Of a stretch of DNA of 41,607 bases, positions 24,718-32,325 are shown piece after piece. The position numbers were made by a program, and so were the translations under genes. The stretch is from Psychroflexus aestuariivivens. GTDB lineage: Bacteria; Bacteroidota; Bacteroidia; Flavobacteriales; Flavobacteriaceae. The stretch spans positions 1-41,607 of the forward strand of contig NZ_RQVT01000043.1 of NCBI RefSeq assembly GCF_004010055.1. Reading direction: 5' to 3'. Below the pieces are notes generated by a model. The model had not been told where the DNA came from. It did not search any database and saw nothing but the letters and a program-made list of their open reading frames with translations. Within the stretch, counting starts at the first letter, position 1, and each line of letters begins with the position of its first letter.

Positions 24718-25440
24718 ATGATAAAATTTAAAATAGTTTTACCAGTATTAATGCTTTGTTTTTTGATGTTATCTTGCAAAGCTTTGATTTATAAACTCAA
24801 TGTGCCAGCGACTGTAAAAACAGAAAAACTAGTCAATGACGAAGGTCGTGAAGTTGTGATTTTCGAAATGGCTCATCTCGCTAAACCCAAATTTTATCGA
24901 TCAGTTTCAGAAAAAATCGAAAGTTTACGTCAAGAAGGTTATGTGGTTTACTTTGAAAGTGTAGAATTTGAGCCTACACAAGATAGTTTAACCAAAGACA
25001 GGCAAAAAAGAAAAGTGCGAAAACTTTTAGGTCATGACTTAACCACCGATTATAAAGACTCCACCAATCTTTCTTTGCCCAAACATTTTGGTAATTCCAA
25101 ATATGTGATGCAGTCCGTTGAAAACATTGGTTTAGATTTGGAGTCTGATAAATTGGTAGATTTAACTGCCCAAGAAATCATAGAAAAATACGAAGCAAAA
25201 TATGGTGAAATGGAGTTAAATGAATGTGATTTGAACACGGATTTTGGGGAAAAATACGAATGCACAGAAGCTGGAGAAGTAGATTCATTTTATGCTTTAA
25301 ATACCATTCGCGAAGATTATATTGCAGAATATGTTTCAGAATCTTCAGATCAAAAAATCGCCTTGGTCTATGGCAAATCTCACCACTATTTTATAAGAGC
25401 CAATTTGCGAGATTTAGCTGGATTTCAACCTGTAGATTGA
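24718..25440 (+). CDS. Lipoprotein, TraB/TIKI-like
   Basis: 240 aa with lipobox LMLSC (C20). The region EMAHLAKPKFYRSVSEKIESLRQEGYVVYFESVEF resembles the start of TraB/TIKI-type domains (H..P.FY..V...L....VVYFE), and the late GKSHHYFIRANLRD fits their GxxH end motif. Family members act as metal-dependent peptidases or haem-binding proteins, but the assignment here is by pattern only. It lies 51 bp after the CX3C lipoprotein, behind that gene's terminator, and ends at a copy of the terminator repeat. Confidence 0.6.
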   Translation: MIKFKIVLPVLMLCFLMLSCKALIYKLNVPATVKTEKLVNDEGREVVIFEMAHLAKPKFYRSVSEKIESLRQEGYVVYFESVEFEPTQDSLTKDRQKRKVRKLLGHDLTTDYKDSTNLSLPKHFGNSKYVMQSVENIGLDLESDKLVDLTAQEIIEKYEAKYGEMELNECDLNTDFGEKYECTEAGEVDSFYALNTIREDYIAEYVSESSDQKIALVYGKSHHYFIRANLRDLAGFQPVD

Positions 25441-25472
25441 GTTAACAGTTACCTCTTCCGACTTTCAATAAT

Positions 25473-25510
25473 CCAAAAGTTGTCTGAAGTGAAATTTAGG
25501 CAACTTTTTT
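25473..25510 (+). terminator. Terminator repeat, copy 3
   Basis: AAAAGTTGTCTGAA pairs with TTTAGGCAACTTTT. Relative to copies 1 and 2 the stem pair C-G is replaced by T-A (GCTG/CAGC to GTTG/CAAC). Lies between two convergent genes and may act on both. Confidence 0.8.
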
Positions 25511-25531
25511 GGCTTATGATTTCAAGCTATA

Positions 25532-26740
25532 TTACAATTTTGCAATTTTCTCTTTGTCTAATGAAATTAAATTTTTTGTCATTTCAATTAAATAATCTTG
25601 GAAGTATCTTTTACGTTTATTTTGCGTGTGCGTTAAAACGATAAACACTAAATCTTCATTTGGATGATACTCCAAACCATTCCTGAAACCGTCCCATAAA
25701 CCATTGTGATAAATTATGCGTTCATTGTCCTCGTTTTTTAAGCGGAATCCCATGCCATAATCTGGGTCTTCATTTTTTAGGTCATTACCAAACATTAAAT
25801 CCACGGTTTCTGGTTTTAGGATTTCACCGTTTTTCAGTTTTGTAAACCACATAAACAAATCATTCGAAGAAGCATAAACTCCCTTATCTCCAAAAGCATT
25901 GTTATGAAAACCAGCAGGTAATTTAACGTAAGATCGGCCGTATGGTTGATAACCATTTAGCACCTCTGTTTGGTTTTTTTCATTTAAATTGATAAAAGTT
26001 TCGTCCAGGCAATGCGGTAAGAAGAAAGTATCTTTCAAATAATCTTTCAAAGTCTTTCCTGAAACTTTTTCAACAATGGCGCCTAAAACCACATAGCCAG
26101 TATTGCTATAACTGAAATGCTTACCCGGTGAAAAATTCAACCGATTTTCAAAACTATTGATGAGGTCAATAACTTCCAAATTATCTGGTGCAATTTCAGA
26201 ATCCCAGTATCGCTCGGTGAGATACATATAGTTCCAAAGGCCAGAACGGTGTTTGAGTAAATTTTTTACTGTAATATCTTCAAAACGAAAATCTGGTAAG
26301 TAGTTTTTGACAGGCTTGTTGATATCTATATTGCCTTCTTCATGAAGTTTCAATATAGAAGCTGCGGTAAATTGTTTACTTACGGAAGCCAATTGAAATG
26401 ACATTCCAGGTGTAAGCGGCTCTTTTTTGATAGGATTTTTATAGCCAAAATCTTTTTGATAAATAATTTGGTCTTTATAAGCGACTAAAACGCTGCCGTT
26501 GATGTCATAAACTTTAGCCTTGCGACTGACCAAACTGTCCAAGATTACAGTTTCTTTCTTAAAGACTTTTGCGTAATTTGGAGATTTAACAATTGGTTTC
26601 AGATCGACTAATTCTTTTTGAGACTTAGATTTGTCTTCAGAATTTCCAAATGCAAGACTTTCTATTGTTGAGTATGTAAGAAAAGCAGTAATGCCGATTA
26701 TGCCGATAAACTTAAAAAACTTCTTTTTATTCAATTTCAT
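25532..26740 (-). CDS. Serine hydrolase, class C beta-lactamase / DD-peptidase fold
   Basis: 402 aa with an N-terminal signal anchor (about 10-30). The three active-site motifs of the family are present: S119-V-S-K122 (SxxK nucleophile), Y211-S-N213 and H345-N-G347 (KTG-box equivalent). Such proteins range from esterases to D-amino-peptidases and beta-lactamases; nothing here selects one. It acts in the periplasm or at the membrane. Monocistronic; its 5' region holds inverted repeats (26764-26796, 26813-26825). Confidence 0.85.
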   Translation of the reverse strand: MKLNKKKFFKFIGIIGITAFLTYSTIESLAFGNSEDKSKSQKELVDLKPIVKSPNYAKVFKKETVILDSLVSRKAKVYDINGSVLVAYKDQIIYQKDFGYKNPIKKEPLTPGMSFQLASVSKQFTAASILKLHEEGNIDINKPVKNYLPDFRFEDITVKNLLKHRSGLWNYMYLTERYWDSEIAPDNLEVIDLINSFENRLNFSPGKHFSYSNTGYVVLGAIVEKVSGKTLKDYLKDTFFLPHCLDETFINLNEKNQTEVLNGYQPYGRSYVKLPAGFHNNAFGDKGVYASSNDLFMWFTKLKNGEILKPETVDLMFGNDLKNEDPDYGMGFRLKNEDNERIIYHNGLWDGFRNGLEYHPNEDLVFIVLTHTQNKRKRYFQDYLIEMTKNLISLDKEKIAKL

Positions 26741-26763
26741 ATTCCAAAAACTCTATTTGTTTT

Positions 26764-26796
26764 AAATTTCACCGCTGACTCGCAGATGTGAAATTT
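26764..26796 (-). repeat. Inverted repeat upstream of the serine hydrolase
   Basis: AAATTTCAC (26764-26772) and GTGAAATTT (26788-26796), 9-bp perfect arms with 15-nt loop, 24 bp upstream of the start; could be a leader hairpin. A separate 13-bp palindrome AACCTATTAGGTT sits at 26813-26825. Confidence 0.45.
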
Positions 26797-26910
26797 TGTT
26801 TTTATATAATATAACCTATTAGGTTCTATTTCACAAAAATGTTTGCAATTATAACTTGATTTTTAATTATAATGAAAGGAAAGTATAACTTTAACGCTCC
26901 ATCTTCACTG

Positions 26911-27648
26911 CTAAACTTTTAAAATAGGGGTTTTTTGCCAATGTGATGCTAGTTTTTGTAACGAACTAAACAAAACATCAAAATTATCAACTACAAAATA
27001 ATCCTCTTGCATAACATCAGTTCTGAATCCTTTTTGAATAATTTGCTCAATGTCGTAATTTAGAAAATTAGCTTTCATCAAATCGATTTGATTGGTTTCA
27101 CCATATGAAGACAAAATCCCAGCACCGTAAGACTTAATTTTATTTTGTTCAGAAATCACTCCAAATTCTATGGTGAACCAATACAAACGCTGCAATTGCA
27201 AAAGTCTTTCTGGTTCACCGATGAATTGACAGCCTAGCTTGCCAAATTCATAGACAAAATCTGAAAATACTGGATTACTCAAAAGCGGAACGTGTCCGAA
27301 CACATCATGAAACATGTCTGGTTCTTCCAAATAATCTAAGCTATTTTTGGCGCGCAACCAAGTTGATGAACAGAACTTTTTTTCAGCTAAAAGTTGAAAA
27401 AAATCCTCTACTGGAATTAAGCCAGGCACAACTTGAAGTTCCCAGCCGTTGTGTTTTGAAAACCAATCATTGATTTTTTCAAAATCAGGAATTTCATCAG
27501 CATTTAAAACTGGTTTCATTCGCTCCAAAGCTTGGATATAAGCGGAAGATGCTTTCTGTGGAATGTTCTTCCTTTGTCTCTGGAATAAAGTTTTCCAAAC
27601 CCATAAATCATCTTGGGTGTAGCTCGTCATTTGTTGTTTATCTTTCAT
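26911..27648 (-). CDS. phhA: Phenylalanine 4-monooxygenase (phenylalanine hydroxylase)
   Basis: Converts L-Phe to L-Tyr with O2 and a tetrahydropterin; non-haem iron enzyme of the cytoplasm. From the ATG at 27648 the protein is 245 aa, normal for bacterial PAH. The iron triad is visible: H114 and H119 in EEPDMFHDVFGHVPLLSNP and E161 in YWFTIEFGVI. The ATG at 27648 is preferred because the upstream in-frame TTG at 27675 lies within a terminator hairpin; an ATG at 27630 is also possible. The leader carries a Tyr-codon peptide and an attenuator, so expression should rise when tyrosine is scarce. Confidence 0.92.
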   Translation of the reverse strand: MKDKQQMTSYTQDDLWVWKTLFQRQRKNIPQKASSAYIQALERMKPVLNADEIPDFEKINDWFSKHNGWELQVVPGLIPVEDFFQLLAEKKFCSSTWLRAKNSLDYLEEPDMFHDVFGHVPLLSNPVFSDFVYEFGKLGCQFIGEPERLLQLQRLYWFTIEFGVISEQNKIKSYGAGILSSYGETNQIDLMKANFLNYDIEQIIQKGFRTDVMQEDYFVVDNFDVLFSSLQKLASHWQKTPILKV

Positions 27649-27656
27649 TTTTGAAC

Positions 27657-27779
27657 AAAAAAAATCCCGATTCAATTGAATCGGGATAGAGTTAAATATT
27701 TATTTAAAAATCACATACTAACTACCGATTCTGGGTGCAGAATTGAATAATAGTAATATGTGTGAATCGTAAATTGCAT
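27657..27779 (-). promoter_or_regulatory. Transcription attenuator of the PAH gene
   Basis: Segments on the minus strand: 1 CGATTC (27769-27764), 2 GAATCGG (27731-27725), 3 CCGATTC (27684-27678), 4 GAATCGG (27673-27667). 1 pairs with 2, 2 with 3, 3 with 4. The 3:4 stem is part of a perfect palindrome (arms ATCCCGATTCAA / TTGAATCGGGAT, 27664-27687) followed by eight T (27664-27657), eight nt before the PAH ATG. The four Tyr codons lie between segments 1 and 2, as in his/trp-type attenuators. Confidence 0.75.
27711..27779 (-). CDS. PAH leader peptide with Tyr run
   Basis: A 22-codon ORF beginning MQFTIHT, with TAT TAC TAT TAT (YYYY) at codons 8-11 (27758-27747), ending ...VVSM with TGA at 27713-27711. 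It starts about 6 nt after a -7 element, so it would be read almost leaderless. Its only evident role is to let ribosome stalling report tyrosyl-tRNA supply. A run of four Tyr codons in such a short ORF directly before a tyrosine-forming enzyme is hard to ascribe to chance. Confidence 0.7.
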   Translation of the reverse strand: MQFTIHTYYYYSILHPESVVSM

Positions 27780-27784
27780 AAATA

Positions 27785-27814
27785 CAAATCTAATTTTTTA
27801 TTTGAATTAGACAA
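27785..27814 (-). promoter_or_regulatory. Promoter of the PAH leader
   Basis: Read on the minus strand: TTG (27814-27812), 19 nt, TAGATTTG (27792-27785), a full consensus match. The start of transcription falls just before the leader-peptide ATG. Confidence 0.6.
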
Positions 27815-27836
27815 ATTCAACTTTTGTTAAATTTGT

Positions 27837-28277
27837 TTATTGCTTGTTATAAACTTCTAGTCGGTTTCCACTTCTGAAAATTTCTAATTCCTCACCTTCG
27901 TTTATTAAATTGAAATTGATATTTTCTTCAGGTTGAGTTGAACTACTTGGCATTAGTAAAATATTTTCTTCATCTATAATTTCCCAATCTCCATTTATTA
28001 TTAAAGCAGTTTCACAATTTGAATTCTCATTTTCAGAAAATGTTGTTTTACTATAAGTCTGATCGGAAACGAACCTATATTCAATGTCTTCTTCACATTC
28101 AATTTGGTTTACAAGTGTTCCGTCCTCTTGATAATAATTTAAACTCCAAGTACCATATAAATCATTACTAACAGTCGGTCCTGATGGGCCGCCATCATCA
28201 TCACTAGAACAACTTATTGTGAATATGGCAACGAGTAATACTAGGCTTGTTAATTTCAATTGTTTAAAATTTTTCAT
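27837..28277 (-). CDS. Small lipocalin-like lipoprotein
   Basis: 146 aa with lipobox FTISC (C23) followed by the acidic SSDDDGG stretch typical of Bacteroidetes surface-exposed lipoproteins. The body (LYGTWSLNYYQEDG, EYRFVSDQTY, LIINGDWEIIDEENILLM) has the G-x-W start and strand pattern of the lipocalin-like families. Two cysteines (ECEED, NSNCET) may form a disulfide. It begins 21 bp downstream of the large barrel gene, so both are probably one transcript. Ligand unknown. Confidence 0.75.
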   Translation of the reverse strand: MKNFKQLKLTSLVLLVAIFTISCSSDDDGGPSGPTVSNDLYGTWSLNYYQEDGTLVNQIECEEDIEYRFVSDQTYSKTTFSENENSNCETALIINGDWEIIDEENILLMPSSSTQPEENINFNLINEGEELEIFRSGNRLEVYNKQ

Positions 28278-28298
28278 TGTTATTGTTTTTTGTGTAAT

Positions 28299-30794
28299 TT
28301 AAAAATTAAATCGATATCCTAAAGCAAATTGGTTGTAATTAAATAGATTTCTGTTGGTATAATCTACATAAAGTCTACCGCCTAAGGCATTGGTGTACGC
28401 GCCGATTATTATGTTTCCTGTCAATACAGAATCTTCATCATTATAAAGGTAGCCGCCACCTAAACCAGCATACGGTCGGATATCTAATTGACTAGATATT
28501 TTGAATGGGTGAATGGCATTAATAGCTGCACCAAATGAAATCGGGTTCGATGGTGCAAAACTCAGTTCTGGTAGAATTTCGAAATTGCTGTTTTCAAAAC
28601 CATAATGCGCTCTTGCACCGAAATTCCAAGTTGTCTGGCCTCCAAAATTTACACCTGTAAAGGCTGAAAGACCTTTGTAAATAAGAACGGGAGTTATTTT
28701 CGATTCACGCTCGTTATCAATATAAGTTGTGTCGTTGAAAAACTCTCTTTTATAAATGGTTTTAGTAATACCAGATTCATCAGTGACCTCACGAACTTCA
28801 CTTTCACTAGAATCAGTGTCTTCTTCAACAGGCTGATTTCCTTCTGTGGTCACTTCATTTACAATTGTAGTTTTAGATTTGTCTCTAGAAGTTCTTGAAG
28901 AACTTGAATTCTGAATCTTACGATTGTTCTCTTCAATTTTAGACTCCAATTCTTCTAGTTTTCGAAGAATTTTATCAGTTTCAGAATCTTCTAATTCAGA
29001 CTTATCTTTCATTTCAGATTTACCTTGAATACTGTCAGTTTTGATAACCAAAGTATCGTTAGAAATTTGTCTTTCCAATGCTTTTATGCGTGCTTCCAAT
29101 TTAGATTTAGTCGCATCAGAATCTTCTTGTTTTGTTTTTTCATCGTCATCCTCCATTTTATCTAAAATTCGAGTAATTAAATATTCAAATTCTAGTGGTG
29201 ACATACTATATTGTCTGTCTTCAGTTTTTGAAGGTTCTGCTTTTTTCTCTTCTATTTTAGTCTCAGATTCTGGAAGCTGTCCGCGACCTTGACGTTTGTT
29301 ACGTCTTTGTAATTCTTCTACTTTTTGTAAATCTTCTTTTGCTTGTTGAGATTCTTCTAAAATCAAAATTGCTTCCTCTACATCATCTCTTTCGTAGGCA
29401 CGCTCTAAAGCTTGATCCAAAGAATCTATTTGCTTAGTGTATTTCGATTTCAGTTCATTTAGTTTTTCTTCATTAGCTTTTTGTTGAGCTGCCAATTTCT
29501 TTTCGTATGCATCTGTCAACTCACGCTCTTTTTCATCTACCGCACGATTTACATTTTCTTCGTAAATGTCTTCTGGATTCTCGGATTTTTTACCCAATTG
29601 TATGCTTAGCCCAAGACTGTATTTTATATTGGTTTGCAAATTGTCTGTATTACTAACGTCTTCTATATTTTGACCGCTAGTCAAAAGTCCGCTAGCACTA
29701 CCATTTATAGAAACATTTCGTCCTAATGGAATTTCAAGTCCCAAACCACCTTTAGCGAATTCAGTAGATTCTGCTGAAGTATTATTTTGTCCAACGTAAG
29801 AGCTTTCGTAAACATTTAGGTAACCACCACCAAGGATAATATAAGGAATAACGCCATTTCCATCGTTTAGATTGGCACGCAATTCCATACCATACATAGC
29901 CAAATCATCAAAATCTGAAGATAATTCTTCGTTTTCTGTGGCTTGAAAATAAAATCCTCTTAAACCAATATATTCATTGAAATCGAAACCTAAATAACCT
30001 CCCATGAACCAAGAATCTCTATAAAAAGAATCATTGTCGAAGTCAACATAAGCGGCAGCTGGTTCAAAAACAAATTGAAAACCTTTGAAACCACCTTTAA
30101 ATTTATTCAAATAAGCTTTGTCTAAGTCAGATAATTCTTCAGGAGATCTTCCACCTAAATAAAATTGAAGAGAAGCCAAGGCACTCCAATTGTAAAGTCT
30201 GTTTGACTCAAAAAAGCTATCGGCTAATCCCATTTCATCACGCTCACCGTCTGACAGAAGTGCCAATCCATTATTGGCGTTAAAAACTGTGTTTTTGCCT
30301 TCTAAAGTTAATGTAGTTCGTTGGGAAATATTGAATTTGATACCCAAACCAGCAGAGGCGTAAATGTTTTCGGTTTCAGTGCCAAAATCAGTTTCAATTT
30401 TTTGAACACCACTACCTAAAGTTATGAAGGGATTCAAACGTCCAGTACCGATGTTAGCTTTCAATTCACCTCCCCAACGTGTTAAATCTATATCATTATT
30501 TTGATTTAAAACAGTTTCATAATTTGAGGGTAAACCGAAATTTGAAAAATCTCTTTTTAGATCTATACTTTGTTGATATAGTGCCCTAACTTCGAGATAT
30601 TTGCCAAATCCAAAGCCTAATGTTCCTCCGACTAAATAGTTATCTTCCAAACCTGCTTTGTCATCCCACCAAGTATATTCTGCATTTGGAGCGAAGGTGA
30701 AACTAATATCGTTCACTTGTGCTCTACTGGAAAACCCAAAAAATAGGATAAAACTAAAAATGAATAAACTGCGTTTTAAGTAAATGTGTTCCAT
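28299..30794 (-). CDS. Large outer-membrane protein: duplicated barrel, coiled coil, C-terminal barrel
   Basis: 831 aa with signal peptide ending FGFSSRAQ. Residues about 30-210 and 230-400 are two related OmpA-barrel-like halves (NYLVGGTLGFGFGKYLEVRALY / SWFMGGYLGFDFNEYIGLRGFY; FITLGSGVQK / YIILGGGYLN). About 410-660 is a charged coiled-coil region (VDEKERELTDAYEKKLAAQQKANEEK..., repeated QISNDTLVIK, KLEELESKIEENNRKIQ). About 710-831 is a third barrel ending YNQFALGYRFNF with terminal Phe. The two barrels joined by a long periplasmic or extracellular coil are unusual. Function unknown; divergent from an OmpA-family gene with a similar coiled coil. Confidence 0.75.
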   Translation of the reverse strand: MEHIYLKRSLFIFSFILFFGFSSRAQVNDISFTFAPNAEYTWWDDKAGLEDNYLVGGTLGFGFGKYLEVRALYQQSIDLKRDFSNFGLPSNYETVLNQNNDIDLTRWGGELKANIGTGRLNPFITLGSGVQKIETDFGTETENIYASAGLGIKFNISQRTTLTLEGKNTVFNANNGLALLSDGERDEMGLADSFFESNRLYNWSALASLQFYLGGRSPEELSDLDKAYLNKFKGGFKGFQFVFEPAAAYVDFDNDSFYRDSWFMGGYLGFDFNEYIGLRGFYFQATENEELSSDFDDLAMYGMELRANLNDGNGVIPYIILGGGYLNVYESSYVGQNNTSAESTEFAKGGLGLEIPLGRNVSINGSASGLLTSGQNIEDVSNTDNLQTNIKYSLGLSIQLGKKSENPEDIYEENVNRAVDEKERELTDAYEKKLAAQQKANEEKLNELKSKYTKQIDSLDQALERAYERDDVEEAILILEESQQAKEDLQKVEELQRRNKRQGRGQLPESETKIEEKKAEPSKTEDRQYSMSPLEFEYLITRILDKMEDDDEKTKQEDSDATKSKLEARIKALERQISNDTLVIKTDSIQGKSEMKDKSELEDSETDKILRKLEELESKIEENNRKIQNSSSSRTSRDKSKTTIVNEVTTEGNQPVEEDTDSSESEVREVTDESGITKTIYKREFFNDTTYIDNERESKITPVLIYKGLSAFTGVNFGGQTTWNFGARAHYGFENSNFEILPELSFAPSNPISFGAAINAIHPFKISSQLDIRPYAGLGGGYLYNDEDSVLTGNIIIGAYTNALGGRLYVDYTNRNLFNYNQFALGYRFNF

Positions 30795-31007
30795 GTTTGT
30801 TTGAAATTAATTTTTATTATAAATTTTTTTAGTTAAAAAAAATAAATCGTACAGATAATTAGACAAATATTTTTATATAATGCCGAAAATATGAAAATAT
30901 AACTACAAAAGTTTAATTATGTTAAATTTATATTTAAGTTTGAAAACCTCTCATTGAAGTTCGTAAATACTTTTAGCTTTATGAAAATATTAAAACCTAA
31001 TAAACAG

Positions 31008-32006
31008 ATGAAAGTCAATAAATTATATCTAAGCTTAATTGTCGGACTCATGCTTTTTGGTATTTCCAACGCTCAAAATCAAAAACCAAGTAAAGTTATT
31101 GTGTCTGAAGCTGACTTAGTTTCATTGGTGAAAATTCTAAAGGCTCATCAAGATAAAAATACAGAACAAAAATCGGCTTCACCTGACTTTGAGCCGAAAA
31201 GAATTGTTCAAGTGCAAAATAAAAACAATAAAGAAATTCAGGTGAATACATCTGAACAAGAACGCTTGTACTCTGAGATAAGAGAAATTAAGGCCAAACT
31301 TAAAGAATTATTGAATAAACCAGCTCCACAACAGAGTTTTACAGAATCAGATCAAAAGCAAAATTCTACAATTATTAATAATACGATAGAAACCAAAGGA
31401 AGTCAAACTTCTCAAAAAGAGAAAGCACCAACTTCTAAAACAAATCCTGATTCAATATCAAATACGCAAGAAGTTTTGCTAAAGCGTATAGATTCTATTT
31501 TGAAACCTAGAGAAGTTAGGCAAAATAAACTTGTTGAAAATCAAACTTCAGATAACGCAGATTCTAAAATAAAAGATGATAAAATTCTTGAAAAATTAGA
31601 CTTGCAAAATAAGCTAATCGATTCTTTGATTCAACGCCAAAGCTTGATGGAGAAGCGATTGAGCCAGAATACTTCTGAAACAAAAACCCTAGAAAGGCTG
31701 ACATATAGCGTGTTTTTTGATCACGATAGTCATCAACTAGATTCTAAGTACAAAAGTAATTTGGATAAAGTTGCAGCACTTTTGAAGTCTGATGCTCAAC
31801 TAAAAGTTGTTCTAAACGCCTACGCGAGTCAAACTGGCGACGCCGAATACAACAAGAAACTTTCAATGTTACGCGCCGAAGCTGTCAAATCTTATTTGAA
31901 ATCTAAAGATATTTCAGCCGACAGGATTTTGTCCGATTACCATGGCTCAGATCCTAGTTTGGAAGCATCTAGCGCAAGACGTGTGGAGATTTCTTATCGA
32001 AAGTAA
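31008..32006 (+). CDS. OmpA-family protein with coiled-coil middle
   Basis: 332 aa from the ATG at 31008, chosen for its compact signal peptide (MKVNKLYLSLIVGLMLFGISNAQ); an ATG at 30981 would add nine residues. The middle is Lys/Gln/Ser-rich with short coiled-coil stretches (EQERLYSEIREIKAKLKELLN; LDLQNKLIDSLIQRQSLMEKRL). The last 110 residues are an OmpA/MotB peptidoglycan-binding domain (YSVFFDHDSHQLDSKYKSNLDKVA, VVLNAYASQTGDAEYNKKLSMLRAEAVKSYL, SARRVEISYRK). Probably tethers the outer membrane to the cell wall. Its divergent neighbour shares the coiled-coil style, so they may work together. Confidence 0.82.
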   Translation: MKVNKLYLSLIVGLMLFGISNAQNQKPSKVIVSEADLVSLVKILKAHQDKNTEQKSASPDFEPKRIVQVQNKNNKEIQVNTSEQERLYSEIREIKAKLKELLNKPAPQQSFTESDQKQNSTIINNTIETKGSQTSQKEKAPTSKTNPDSISNTQEVLLKRIDSILKPREVRQNKLVENQTSDNADSKIKDDKILEKLDLQNKLIDSLIQRQSLMEKRLSQNTSETKTLERLTYSVFFDHDSHQLDSKYKSNLDKVAALLKSDAQLKVVLNAYASQTGDAEYNKKLSMLRAEAVKSYLKSKDISADRILSDYHGSDPSLEASSARRVEISYRK

Positions 32007-32025
32007 ATCAGTGATTACTTAGTAA

Positions 32026-32058
32026 AACCTCTCAAGATTTTGTGAATTTTAGGAGGTT
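32026..32058 (+). terminator. Possible terminator of the OmpA gene
   Basis: AACCTC (32026-32031) pairs with GAGGTT (32053-32058), long loop and no T-run; weak. Confidence 0.3.
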
Positions 32059-32153
32059 GAATAAAGTTTAATTTAAACTTTTAAAAAGTATGACTGCTCG
32101 TTATATCTAATTTTCTTTTCATAAAAATTTCCAGAAATAAGCATTTTTAAAAA

Positions 32154-32183
32154 TTGCCTGAAACATTGGTTTTGCTAACTTTG
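32154..32183 (+). promoter_or_regulatory. Promoter of serS
   Basis: TTG (32154-32156), 19 nt, TAACTTTG (32176-32183). Gives a leader of about 135 nt. Confidence 0.6.
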
Positions 32184-32198
32184 CCGATGGTGAAAACT

Positions 32199-32304
32199 GG
32201 GTTAGGGATTGAGGCTTTGTTGGAGCTCTTTCAAGGTTTTTAGAATCTTGAAAAGCGACTGCCGAAAGCCCGCCCTTGTTGCTTTTTGCAACAAGGGAAC
32301 CCCC
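32199..32304 (+). ncRNA. Structured leader RNA of serS (Flavo-1-like?)
   Basis: GC-rich compared with its surroundings. Closing helix GGGTT (32199-32203) with AACCC (32298-32302); a stem around GCTC-TTTCAAG and CTTGAAAAGC (32225-32256); a perfect 10-bp hairpin CCCTTGTTGC / GCAACAAGGG (32273-32297); conserved-looking GTTAGGGATTGAGG and GACTGCCGAAAGCCCG strings between. The pieces recall the Flavo-1 RNA motif of flavobacteria, from memory only. The final hairpin has no T-run, so it is not an intrinsic terminator. It fills most of the 319-bp gap between the OmpA gene and serS. Confidence 0.5.
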
Positions 32305-32325
32305 AAATAATTAAAACAAGATATT

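Noticed and set aside
25260-25445. Arg/Phe/Cys-rich ORF overlapping the end of the TraB-like gene
   Set aside because: Out-of-frame shadow; the main frame contains the conserved GKSHHYF end motif.
20108-25510. IS element ends
   Set aside because: The repeated hairpins lie right after genes with T-runs, and no transposase-like ORF is present.
27649-27675. Longer PAH start at a TTG codon
   Set aside because: It falls inside the terminator palindrome and T-run of the attenuator; the ATG at 27648 gives a normal PAH length.
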